A stretch of 64,000 nucleotides of DNA from Eubacteriales bacterium (lineage in GTDB: Bacteria > Bacillota > Clostridia > UBA1381). Under the pieces are notes generated by a model that saw only the letters and a program-made list of their open reading frames with translations, searched no databases and was not told the DNA's origin. The position numbers were made by a program, and so were the translations under genes. Where the stretch lies: the NCBI GenBank assembly GCA_018384175.1, contig JAHAZB010000114.1:1-64000 (forward strand). Direction: 5' to 3'. Position 1 is the first letter of the stretch, and each line of letters opens with the position of its first letter. Positions 27,575 to 37,212 of this stretch are shown piece by piece.

Positions 27575-30256
27575 ATGAAAAATACTAAAAGGCTTATTGT
27601 AACGCTTCTTGCGTTAGTGCTCCTTTCCCTTAATATTACAGGTTTTGCTTACTATACAGGCGATGTAGCAGAAAGTGAATATCCTGCTAAGTTTGAAACG
27701 GCAGTACAGACACTTTATGATTTGGGAATTCTTCCGGGGAATGGTACTTCTGGATATGAAAACACAGTTTCGCGTGAAGCTTTTGCAGGCTTTGTAAATG
27801 CTTTTGGTGGTACACAGGTTACAGCACCAACACCTGTTGAAGAAGACGTAACAATGGGTGAGGCTATCAGAATGCTTGTTGAAATGAGTGATAACGTTAC
27901 TCTTGCTGAGTATTATGGCGAATATCCGACAGGATATTTTGTAATCGGCGACCGAATGGGTATTACTCACGGCTTGGCAGCTGTACAGGAATATGACAAG
28001 ATTACATATGCGATGGCTGTTCAGATGCTTTACAATGCTTTGCGTATCACACCGGGTATTGTAAACACAGTAACATCAGGCGGTAAGATGGAATATGAGT
28101 ATGATGCAAGCTGCACCGTACTTACAGAATATCTTGATGTAACATTAAAGCAGGGCTTTGTTACAGCAGACGGCTTCTGGAGCCTAAACCCTGTAACACT
28201 TCCCGGCGACGATGGTATTATAATTGATGGTCAGGTTTACAGACTTAAGAATGATTTGACAGACGATTATGTCGGCTTCGAAGTAAACTACTATTATCAT
28301 GCTGAGGATGACCTTGTTGTTGCAATTGAAAAGACAAATAAGGCTAATAAGGTAGTTTTAAGAGGCTCAAATATCACTAAATTTACTTCGGACACTTATT
28401 TCTATGAGGTAGATGGCAAAGAAACAAAGTATCAGCTTGATGAAAACGTATATGTTGTTTCTAACTATCAGGCTAATATGGCAATTGGCATTGATATGTG
28501 GCCTGCCAATGCGGACGTAGTTCTGGTTGACTCTGATGGTAACAAGAAGTATGAAACTGTTTTAATTAAAACATATACAGAAATCGAAGTTCAGGTATTT
28601 GATGTTGAAAAAGAACAGTTGGTTTCAAAATCAGGTGCTATCTATAATGTACCGGAAGATGTGCCTGTAAGAATATATTCTGACGGCGAGCTTGTTGAAG
28701 CGGTAAATGTAAAATCAGGTAGCTATGCTACTATCGTAGTAGATGCAAATAATGACGTTCGTGAAATATATCTTTCTACAACTAAGATTAAAGGCGCTGT
28801 AACCACTTATGCTTCTGACACAAGAATAAGTACTGTTTCAGTTGATGGAGTAGAGTATAGAGTTTCAAACTCTATGGCAAACAGAAGTAATTTGGGAGTT
28901 GGTGTTTCGGGCACATTTGTTTTGAACTTCAAGGGTGAGATTGCAAACCTTGTTATCGGTGATGTTAAGACACCAGGCTCAATAAGCACACAGCTTGGAT
29001 ACCTTATCAAGATGCGTAAGGTTATGGGCGATACAGGCGATGTTTATAAAGCTAAAATTCTTACTACTAAGGGTACAATTGAAAATATCGAGCTTATTGA
29101 AACGGTTAAGGTTAATAAGGCGCGTGTTATAGGCGATGTTAGAGCATTGTTTGGTGCAACACTTTCAAACCCGGTAACAGGCGACTACACCAATGTAAAA
29201 AGACAGGTTATTGAGTATACAACCAATGAAGAAGGTAAGATTACCAAGATTGGTACTGCACTTGTGTACGATACACAAAACAATAGAATTTCTTCACAGG
29301 TACAGTACGGCGATTACAAACTCCATGAAAGTATGGTAGGTTCGGTGCTGTATGGCGGCGGTTCATTCAATCAGCAGCTTCTTATTGGTGCTAATACGAT
29401 TGTATTCTGCGTCCCGGCTGATGAGACAAATGAGGACGAATATAACTTTGCTATTAACAGAGGCTTGGAAAATCAAGCAACTAACGACATTATTGCATAC
29501 AACTATGAACGTAACGCACCTATAGCAGATGCTGTTGTTGTTAAGCAAGCGAGAGCAAGCGGTGTTACAGGTATGTGTGGCGGTCCTGGAGGCTCAGTTG
29601 ATACAGCTAATGACCCGATGATGATGGTAACAAAGGTTACTCATGAGTATCATGAGGACTATGGTGTTGGCTTTGATGTGATTGAATATGTAAATATCAA
29701 GACAGGTGCTGTTTCTAAGAAAATTCTTGCAGATAATGCTGATTGGGTTGTATCAAGTGGTAAATTAGGAAGCTTTACGCCAGGTAAGGGTTCTAAAGAC
29801 CTTAAACCTGGAGACCTCTTCCATATGTCAGAGAACGGACTTGGTGAAATAGGTACGGTTATGAAACATTATGATGCATCAGATGATTGTCTGGTAGAGG
29901 GAACAAATACTTCTGGCGCTGCATTCCATGGTAATGGTGCTGTGGGTTCTGTTGCACCTAATTTCTACTCGAGTGGAAAGTTGTTTGAGGGTTATCCTAT
30001 GTCTACTGCGGCTGATAATATTATAATTTCAAGCTTGGCAACTGATACATTTGTAACTGCAGACAGAGCAAACCTGAAATATTTTAAGAAGCATGATTCT
30101 CATACGGTGGTTTATAAGATTAAGGTAAACGGTAATACATCTGAGTACGAAAAGAGTACACTTGATGCTATTGCTCCGTCAGTAAACGGTAGCAGTAAAG
30201 CAGTTATCTACACTTCATGGGTACAGCTAATGGCAGTAATAGTATACGAACGGTAA
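27575..30256 (+). CDS. Large secreted SLH-containing surface protein of unknown function
   Basis: Signal peptide; N-terminal SLH-like repeats (EYPAKFETAVQTLYDLGILPGNGTSGYENTVSREAFAGFV). Confidence 0.7.
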   Translation: MKNTKRLIVTLLALVLLSLNITGFAYYTGDVAESEYPAKFETAVQTLYDLGILPGNGTSGYENTVSREAFAGFVNAFGGTQVTAPTPVEEDVTMGEAIRMLVEMSDNVTLAEYYGEYPTGYFVIGDRMGITHGLAAVQEYDKITYAMAVQMLYNALRITPGIVNTVTSGGKMEYEYDASCTVLTEYLDVTLKQGFVTADGFWSLNPVTLPGDDGIIIDGQVYRLKNDLTDDYVGFEVNYYYHAEDDLVVAIEKTNKANKVVLRGSNITKFTSDTYFYEVDGKETKYQLDENVYVVSNYQANMAIGIDMWPANADVVLVDSDGNKKYETVLIKTYTEIEVQVFDVEKEQLVSKSGAIYNVPEDVPVRIYSDGELVEAVNVKSGSYATIVVDANNDVREIYLSTTKIKGAVTTYASDTRISTVSVDGVEYRVSNSMANRSNLGVGVSGTFVLNFKGEIANLVIGDVKTPGSISTQLGYLIKMRKVMGDTGDVYKAKILTTKGTIENIELIETVKVNKARVIGDVRALFGATLSNPVTGDYTNVKRQVIEYTTNEEGKITKIGTALVYDTQNNRISSQVQYGDYKLHESMVGSVLYGGGSFNQQLLIGANTIVFCVPADETNEDEYNFAINRGLENQATNDIIAYNYERNAPIADAVVVKQARASGVTGMCGGPGGSVDTANDPMMMVTKVTHEYHEDYGVGFDVIEYVNIKTGAVSKKILADNADWVVSSGKLGSFTPGKGSKDLKPGDLFHMSENGLGEIGTVMKHYDASDDCLVEGTNTSGAAFHGNGAVGSVAPNFYSSGKLFEGYPMSTAADNIIISSLATDTFVTADRANLKYFKKHDSHTVVYKIKVNGNTSEYEKSTLDAIAPSVNGSSKAVIYTSWVQLMAVIVYER

Positions 30257-30270
30257 GTATTGACATTATA

Positions 30271-30300
30271 AGCAGACGGTGCGAAAAAAGCACCGTCTGC
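30271..30300 (+). other. Intergenic hairpin (possible processing/attenuation site)
   Basis: GCAGACGGTGC-gaaaaaa-GCACCGTCTGC, no obvious U-tract. Confidence 0.55.
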
Positions 30301-30332
30301 AAAGTGCTTATATAAAAAGGATGGAGACAATT

Positions 30333-31724
30333 ATGATAGACACAAATAACAAGGCAGAGAATGTCAAAATTGCATATATCGGCGGAGGTTCAAGAGGCTG
30401 GGCGTGGAAGCTTATGAGCGACCTTGCAAGAGAGGAACAGTTATCCGGCGAAATAAGACTGTATGATATTGACTTTGACGCTGCAAAAAAGAATGAAATA
30501 GTATGGCAAAAGGTAGAAAAGCTTGATGATTGCAAAGCGAAGTGGAGCTGTAAGGCAGTTGAAACATTAAAGGAAGCCTTGACAGACGTAAACTTTGTAG
30601 TAATATCAATTCTTCCGGGAACATTCGATGAGATGGAAAGTGATGTACATCTTCCTGAGAAGTATGGTATATATCAGTCTGTTGGTGATACAACAGGCCC
30701 TGGAGGAATAGTAAGAGCACTGCGTACAATGCCGATGTTTGAGGAGATAGCCCTTGCGGTTAAGGAATATTCACCTGATGCATGGGTAATCAACTATACA
30801 AACCCGATGGCACTTTGCTTAAAGGCTCTTTATATGACATTCCCCAAGATTAAAGCTTATGGTTGCTGCCATGAGGTATTCGGAACACAGAAGCTATTGA
30901 GTAAAGCATTAGCTGATATAGAGGGAATAAAGGATGTACACTTTAAGGATGTAAAGGTAAATGTAGTTGGAGTAAACCACTTCACATGGCTAACCGAAGC
31001 ATACTATAAGGATATGGATTTGTTCCCGGTATATAGACGTTTCTGTAATAAGTATGGAGAAACAGGCTTTGAGCTTAAGGATGATGAGAACTGGATGAAT
31101 AAGTTCTTCCAGACAGGCGAAAGAGTCAAGATGGATTTGTTCAAACGTTTTGGTTATATAGCAGCAGCGGGAGACAGACACTTAGCAGAGTTCTGTCCAT
31201 CCTACTGGTACATATCTGACCCTGACAGAGTAGAGGAGTGGGGCTTCGGCTTAACACCGGTATCGTGGAGAAAGGACAATCAGAAGAAGCTCTTGGATGA
31301 GAGTGAGAGATTGGTAAGCGGAGAGCAGGAGTTTGAGATAAAGGATTCAGGCGAAGAAGGAGTAAAGCAGATGAAAGCCCTTCTTGGACTTGGAGACTTT
31401 ACAACAAACGTAAATATGCCAAACGTAGGACAGATACCGAATCTTCCATTAGGAACGATAGTTGAGACAAATGCATCGCTTACATCAGGAATGATGAAGC
31501 CGGTATTTGCAGGCGAGATACCGGAGGAGATACTGCCATTGATAAGCAGAGTAGCAGCAGAACAAGAAACAGTTGCAAAGGCAGTAAAGGAGAGAAATCT
31601 TGACCTTGCATTTGATGCATTCGTAAGCGATCCGCTTGTTACAATTCCGCAGGAGCAGGCGAAGGAGCTCTTTGATGATATGATAGATAATACTAAAAAA
31701 TATCTTTCGATGTACAATCTGTAA
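30333..31724 (+). CDS. Glycoside hydrolase family 4 (alpha-glucosidase/alpha-galactosidase-like, NAD-dependent)
   Basis: IAYIGGGSRGWAWKLMSDLA; VGDTTGPGGIVRALRTMP; NYTNPM; CCHEVFG; VVGVNHFTW. Confidence 0.9.
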   Translation: MIDTNNKAENVKIAYIGGGSRGWAWKLMSDLAREEQLSGEIRLYDIDFDAAKKNEIVWQKVEKLDDCKAKWSCKAVETLKEALTDVNFVVISILPGTFDEMESDVHLPEKYGIYQSVGDTTGPGGIVRALRTMPMFEEIALAVKEYSPDAWVINYTNPMALCLKALYMTFPKIKAYGCCHEVFGTQKLLSKALADIEGIKDVHFKDVKVNVVGVNHFTWLTEAYYKDMDLFPVYRRFCNKYGETGFELKDDENWMNKFFQTGERVKMDLFKRFGYIAAAGDRHLAEFCPSYWYISDPDRVEEWGFGLTPVSWRKDNQKKLLDESERLVSGEQEFEIKDSGEEGVKQMKALLGLGDFTTNVNMPNVGQIPNLPLGTIVETNASLTSGMMKPVFAGEIPEEILPLISRVAAEQETVAKAVKERNLDLAFDAFVSDPLVTIPQEQAKELFDDMIDNTKKYLSMYNL

Positions 31725-31735
31725 TAAAGCATCTG

Positions 31736-31766
31736 CGGAGAAGACGGTTGTCGTCTTCTCCGTTTT
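31736..31766 (+). terminator. Rho-independent terminator after GH4
   Basis: CGGAGAAGACG-gttgt-CGTCTTCTCCG-TTTT. Confidence 0.8.
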
Positions 31767-31795
31767 GCAATATTTATGAAAGGATATAGTTGTTT

Positions 31796-34700
31796 ATGAA
31801 ACATATATCGAAATTTATATCTGTTCTGATTTCTATGATACTCATAGTATCAGCATTTTCAGGACTTTGTGTAAATGCCGCAGCGACAGCACAGAGTACC
31901 CCTTACTTCAATGATTTTGATACAGAAGGTTATAAACCTTTAGAATCGGACGGTTTTACTGTAACAGGCCTTGCAGAAGGAGCTACTGTTGCTGTATCCG
32001 ACGGAAAGCTTGCAGTGTCCGGCATAGCTGACGTAACTAACCCAGATGGCACAACTACAAATGGATTGGTCCAAAATCAGTTTGCAGAGCTTTCTGTGAA
32101 CCCCGTGAGTACAGGTTTTATTGTTATTGAAGCAGAACTTCATGTAACAAATACTACTAGTGTTAATCCGAATTTTAATGCATCCAATGGTTTGATTAAT
32201 GTTCTTGACTCAAATGGGAATATGGTAGCAAACACATATCTGAGCGGTCGAGGAGCAACAAGACTTACTTCAAATGGTGGAGCTGTTGATGTAACATCGA
32301 CTTGGTCGGGGACAGCACGCTCGTGGGGACATGAAGCGAGTACATACGGCATAAAGTATGAAATTGATTTTTCGACCAGGAAGTGGAAGGGATATCGTGC
32401 TTCAGGTGGAGTTACAGGCACATATATGCAGTATACCACAACTGATGGGGTTAATGAATTTTCATTTGCAAACGCTAATGCTACTGATATTGCAAAAATA
32501 CAGTTTTTGCTCGGCGTAAACGGAATGAGTGTTGACAAAATCAAAGTATACAGTATCGTAGAAGCTGTACAGACTGAATCGGGTTATAATATGACAGTCG
32601 GAAGCACACAGCAAGCAGGAATTTCCTACACACCATCTACAGAAACAATGGGCGATATGGTATGGACAAGCACTAATACAAATGTTGCAACTGTAAGTAA
32701 TACAGGCCTTATTTCTGCGGTTGGTTATGGAAAGAGTGTTATTTCTGCGAAGAGTGCTTTCTATGGCATTGACTTCGAATATGCAGTATGTGTAGATTCT
32801 TCGACGGTTACAGCACAGGCGCTACCGTATATCAATTATTTTGATGATGAAACAAAATTTCCTGCCGGATACAGACCGATGAAAAAGGATGGTTTCACTA
32901 CATCGAATATGGTTTCCGGAGCATACATAGAGTCTGATGGTACAAGACTTGTTATGCACAGTGATTCGGAAATGGGCAGTACAGGAATGGGTAGAATAGA
33001 ACTTGAATTTTCGCCTATTTCATCTGGAATATATGCAGTTGAGCTAAATTATGGGAATGTAAGTGGCGAAGTTGATGCTACTGCCGGAGATCAAGGTATG
33101 TTCGGAATTTATTCCTCTGACGGAACCAGAGTTGCTGATATCCGTGCAGCCGGACGAGGCCCCAATGGCGACCAGATGCTGGTGAACGGTCAATGGCAAA
33201 ATGTTGTAGATAATAACAACTGGATGTATGGTGGAACAATCAGATACGAGATAGACTTTACAAGCAAAACTTACAGAATATATCAACAGGGAAGACTACT
33301 TTCAGATACGAGCACCGGACAAACTGATTTTGCATTTACCGGGAATAATATATCGAAGCTAATTTTTGTTCTTTCAAATGACGGCGACTTTGTTGATAAT
33401 ATCAAGGTTATGAAATGTGTGTCAGCAACTCAGCTTAAGACAGAATACAAGCTACAGCCGGGAGAAAGAACAGCGCTGACAAGCGATGGTATGAAAATTA
33501 CCGCAGGCTCAGTTCGTGATTTTACCTTTGTATCCAGCAATCCGAGTGTTGCTACAGTTGCGAGTAACGGAAGAGTATTAGCAGTTGATTACGGAACAGC
33601 GATAATTACAGTAACTAATGAAATCAATAGAATAAGATTTGTGTTTGTAGTTACTGTTGAAGCTCCGGCAACAGAGATTACTATTGACCAGTCGGACAGA
33701 GTTATATACACAGGCGAAAGCTTCCGTCTTACATATACTGTGCCTGTATCTCAGGATGAGGGTACTGTAACGTGGTCAAGTAGTAACAAGAATGTTGCCA
33801 CAGTCGGAGCAGATGGTGTCATAAATGGTATAAGTTCCGGAACTGCGGTTATTACTGTAACGAGTGAGAATGGTGTATCAGCAGACTATGTTATTGAAGT
33901 AGTAGATTTTGATGACAGCGCACCGGCAATAGAAATCAATAATGCAGATTTTGAAAAATCGCTTAGTCGTTGGGTATACGATTCCTATAATACCGCAAAG
34001 GCGGTATGGTCATCGGGCGGTGCAAATAATTCTTCGGGTTGTGCTAAGTTTACAGAACAATCTTATATATCCCAATCTTTTACAAACCCAGAGCCTGGGG
34101 CAATCTATACAATTAGCTTTATGCTGAAGATAGTATCACTTGAAGAAGATTCATATGCATCAGTAGAGGTTGAAAGCTACGGTTATGATAATGTTGCGGG
34201 TGCGAGCTATTCAAAGGTAACTAATGGTTGGGAAAAGAAATATATAGAATTTGTGGCACCAAAGGGATGTGTAGGTCCTGTGATTCTTTTAAGATTTGAC
34301 GGCAATGGCGAAGCATATTTCGACGAAGTAAGAATTACAAGACAAAAGGATGCGACAGAGGTTAGACTCTTCAGTGATGGTCTTGCACTTAATTCTCTTG
34401 TTAAAAATGCACCGCTTACGACAGCCGAGGTGTATTATGTTCCCAAAACAAGTGGAACATCTGAAATCATATCAGCGGTATATGAGAACGGTGAATATAA
34501 AACAAAGACAAGCAAGCCAGTTTCTTCTGATAACGGAATTCAAAGAATAGATGATTTAATTGACATAGATGCGCTTAATGAAAATTCAACAGTAAGCATT
34601 ATGAACTGGAATGCTACCGAAGAAATGAAAGCACTTGATACAAAAAAGACATTCCTTGAAAAAACACAAAGAAGCGATGTATATAATTTCTTTGAAATTA

Positions 34701-35743
34701 ACAGAATGCGCGGTGTTTACGGTGGAATTGGAGATATTTATAATCCTGAAATCAAAAAGCTGATAACTGAAAAGGGAATCAATACATTGATTCTGAATAT
34801 AATCGGTACATATCATAATGGAGATGTTTGCCGTGATATGTATGCACTAAGCAAGGTGATGGATGATGCCCAAGCACTTTCAGAAGAAACCGGAGTTAAA
34901 ATCATTCCGAAAATTTCATATGGTGCAAATGCAACTGTATCAAATACTGCATATGGTGAGTTTCATTCAGGCGGTATTATGAAGAATGGAGCAGGTGTTG
35001 TAGTTGCAAGCTCCAATGCTCCGTGTCCGAGGTCAAGAGAATACTGGAAGAAACAGGTAACAGACGTTCTTTCTACTGTTGCATTACACAAGGGAATTTA
35101 TGGCGGAGTAGTCGATTTGGAGATGTATAGCAGTTACCGCACAAGCTATGGCGACACCTGTAAGTGCGACACTTGTGCTGCTGATTTTGACAGTGCGTAT
35201 GGTACAAAGGTTGCTCAGCAGGAAATTACTACCAGACATAAGTATCTGGCGGATAATAATATGCTGACAACATATAATGCATGGCAAAAAAACGAAATTA
35301 TCGACATTACAGATGAGGTAAGAGAAGCAATACAGACAGTAAATCCTGATTTTGTGCTTGGATATATGCCTCAGCTTGAGTGGATTGCCGGTATAACAGA
35401 AGGTCTCGGTACACATAAAATGCCGGTTATGGTATTTAACGAACAGGAGTACAAGGGCAATCTTGGTGCAATGTATATGAATCAGGGTAGAATAAAGTAT
35501 AACGATTTGCCGGCTGTTTATGCAACAGGCTTGTGGTCGACAAAAAATACAGGCACCTATTCATATCTGGCATCTGACGTGTTTGCCTCTAAAGCTGTTG
35601 AGGCAGCTGAAAACTCAATGGGATATTGGATATATTCAAGTTTATATCTTGTCGGAACAGGAAATACAGCAGAAGAGAATGCAGCATATATCGCAGCAAT
35701 AAAATCAGCAAATGACACTATTAATACAAAATACGGATTATAA
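31796..35743 (+). CDS. Very large secreted protein: two GRG-motif LamG-like domains, Ig-like domains, CBM-like domain and putative novel catalytic domain (paralogue C)
   Basis: VADIRAAGRGPNGDQ; TVTWSSSNKNVATVGADGVINGISSGTAVITV; INNADFEKSLSRWVYD; MRGVYGGIG, VVDLEMYSS, TCKCDTC, YMPQLEWIAGITEGLGT, MGYWIYSS. C-terminal half co-linear with the 9760 CDS. Confidence 0.7.
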   Translation: MKHISKFISVLISMILIVSAFSGLCVNAAATAQSTPYFNDFDTEGYKPLESDGFTVTGLAEGATVAVSDGKLAVSGIADVTNPDGTTTNGLVQNQFAELSVNPVSTGFIVIEAELHVTNTTSVNPNFNASNGLINVLDSNGNMVANTYLSGRGATRLTSNGGAVDVTSTWSGTARSWGHEASTYGIKYEIDFSTRKWKGYRASGGVTGTYMQYTTTDGVNEFSFANANATDIAKIQFLLGVNGMSVDKIKVYSIVEAVQTESGYNMTVGSTQQAGISYTPSTETMGDMVWTSTNTNVATVSNTGLISAVGYGKSVISAKSAFYGIDFEYAVCVDSSTVTAQALPYINYFDDETKFPAGYRPMKKDGFTTSNMVSGAYIESDGTRLVMHSDSEMGSTGMGRIELEFSPISSGIYAVELNYGNVSGEVDATAGDQGMFGIYSSDGTRVADIRAAGRGPNGDQMLVNGQWQNVVDNNNWMYGGTIRYEIDFTSKTYRIYQQGRLLSDTSTGQTDFAFTGNNISKLIFVLSNDGDFVDNIKVMKCVSATQLKTEYKLQPGERTALTSDGMKITAGSVRDFTFVSSNPSVATVASNGRVLAVDYGTAIITVTNEINRIRFVFVVTVEAPATEITIDQSDRVIYTGESFRLTYTVPVSQDEGTVTWSSSNKNVATVGADGVINGISSGTAVITVTSENGVSADYVIEVVDFDDSAPAIEINNADFEKSLSRWVYDSYNTAKAVWSSGGANNSSGCAKFTEQSYISQSFTNPEPGAIYTISFMLKIVSLEEDSYASVEVESYGYDNVAGASYSKVTNGWEKKYIEFVAPKGCVGPVILLRFDGNGEAYFDEVRITRQKDATEVRLFSDGLALNSLVKNAPLTTAEVYYVPKTSGTSEIISAVYENGEYKTKTSKPVSSDNGIQRIDDLIDIDALNENSTVSIMNWNATEEMKALDTKKTFLEKTQRSDVYNFFEINRMRGVYGGIGDIYNPEIKKLITEKGINTLILNIIGTYHNGDVCRDMYALSKVMDDAQALSEETGVKIIPKISYGANATVSNTAYGEFHSGGIMKNGAGVVVASSNAPCPRSREYWKKQVTDVLSTVALHKGIYGGVVDLEMYSSYRTSYGDTCKCDTCAADFDSAYGTKVAQQEITTRHKYLADNNMLTTYNAWQKNEIIDITDEVREAIQTVNPDFVLGYMPQLEWIAGITEGLGTHKMPVMVFNEQEYKGNLGAMYMNQGRIKYNDLPAVYATGLWSTKNTGTYSYLASDVFASKAVEAAENSMGYWIYSSLYLVGTGNTAEENAAYIAAIKSANDTINTKYGL

Positions 35744-35749
35744 TAATGT

Positions 35750-35787
35750 GGTACAGGAAGCAACAGTTTGTTGCTTTCTGTATTCAT
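35750..35787 (+). terminator. Terminator-like hairpin
   Basis: TACAGGAAGCAAC-agttt-GTTGCTTTCTGTA. Confidence 0.6.
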
Positions 35788-35820
35788 ATTCTATGAAAAA
35801 ATATGAATGGATGTGGTAAA

Positions 35821-36963
35821 ATGATTATCAAAAACGGAAGTGTTTTGAATGAAAATTTTGAGTTCAAAAATATTGACATATTGACGGATGGTGCAATAAT
35901 TAAAAGGATGACGGAAAATATAGAGGGGGACAATGTTTTAGATGCAGAAGACCTTCTCGTGCTTCCGGGGTTTATTGACACGCATTTTCACGGAGCAGTT
36001 GGTAAAGACTTTTTTATGAGCGGAAATGAAGCTTATGAGGATATTTCGGCATTTGAAGCAAAAAATGGCACTACTGCAATAATGCCGACACTTTCATCAA
36101 CACCGTACGAGAAGACATTAGAAGCAATAAGACATTATGTTGAAACTAAAAATAATGCACCGGGAGCAAGATATATAGGATTGCACCTTGAAGGTCCGTT
36201 TTTAAGCTCTGCAAGACTTGGAGCTATGGTGGGCGAAAATGTGCGTAAGCCATCGATAGATGAGCTTAACGAGTATGTAAAAGCAGGCGAAGGGAGCATA
36301 AAAGTAATTACCATTGCGCCTGAAATTGAGGATGCAGAAGAAACGATTGCTTTTGCACTGGAAAACGGTATCACGGTTTCTATGGGACATACAGATGCAA
36401 GCTATGACCAAGCGGAGAAAGCTGTTTTATGGGGAGTTACAAGAAGCACACATACATATAATGCAATGAGTCCACTTAATCACAGAGAACCGAATGCGGT
36501 TGGCTGTGCTCTTACAAATGATAATATAGATTGTGAATTGATATGTGATTTCTTTCATATTCACCCGAAGGTTTGTAAGCTGACTTTTGATGTAAAAGGC
36601 AGCGACAGAATTATTATGATAACAGATTCTGAAGTTGGGGCAGGATTACCCGATGGTGAATTTGTTTCAGCAGAAGGAAATAAGCTTATAATTAAAGACA
36701 GACAGACAAGACTTCCTGACGGAACAATTTCGGGTGGCTCAAGCTGTCTTATTGACGGAATAAAGAATATGGTAAGTGTTGGAGTGAGGATAGAAGATGC
36801 AGTTAAAGCGGCGACTATCAATCCTGCAAGGTCTGTTGGCTTGGACAATGAAATTGGAAGTCTTAAAGAAGGAAAATTTGCAGATATCGTAATATGCGAT
36901 GCCGAGTTAAATATAAAATACGTCATAGTAGACGGAAAAATTGTATATGGAGGAGAAATGTAA
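35821..36963 (+). CDS. nagA: N-acetylglucosamine-6-phosphate deacetylase
   Basis: VLPGFIDTHFHGAVGKDF; GLHLEGPFLS; SMGHTDASYDQA; THTYNAMSPLNHREP; LPDGTISGGSSCLIDG; alternative upstream start 35803. Confidence 0.9.
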   Translation: MIIKNGSVLNENFEFKNIDILTDGAIIKRMTENIEGDNVLDAEDLLVLPGFIDTHFHGAVGKDFFMSGNEAYEDISAFEAKNGTTAIMPTLSSTPYEKTLEAIRHYVETKNNAPGARYIGLHLEGPFLSSARLGAMVGENVRKPSIDELNEYVKAGEGSIKVITIAPEIEDAEETIAFALENGITVSMGHTDASYDQAEKAVLWGVTRSTHTYNAMSPLNHREPNAVGCALTNDNIDCELICDFFHIHPKVCKLTFDVKGSDRIIMITDSEVGAGLPDGEFVSAEGNKLIIKDRQTRLPDGTISGGSSCLIDGIKNMVSVGVRIEDAVKAATINPARSVGLDNEIGSLKEGKFADIVICDAELNIKYVIVDGKIVYGGEM

Positions 36964-37188
36964 AAGGCAATACCTGTACCAAAGAAATATGTAGCGGAAT
37001 TTGAAAAGTTTGCTTTCTGACTCTTTGTTCACTGGGGACTTTATTCCCAGATTGGAAAAGGTGAATGGATTTTGGACCTTGGTAAGCTTGACCCGAAGGA
37101 GTATGAAAAGCTTGCAGACACTTTTATGCCTGACGAGAACTATGCTGAGGATATTGTACTTACAGCAAAAGAGGCAGAAATTGAATAA
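36964..37188 (+). pseudogene. Truncated alpha-L-fucosidase (GH29) N-terminal remnant with in-frame stop
   Basis: KAIPVPKKYVAEFEKFAF*LFVHWGLYSQIGKGEWILDLGKLDPKEYEKLADTFMPDENYAEDIVLTAKEAEIE*; TGA at 37018-37020 where Gly is usual. Confidence 0.8.
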
Positions 37189-37212
37189 GTCTAATTATTA
37201 CAGGAGAAAAAT

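Noticed and set aside
15009-37020. Two remnants show TGA where Gly (GGA) is expected (15009-15011 and 37018-37020), suggesting TGA=Gly recoding
   Set aside because: Many intact genes here end at TGA in proper positions (for example the hydA, nuoE-like and ABC neighbours), and both sites lie in genes that are also truncated; simple GGA>TGA mutation in pseudogenes is sufficient
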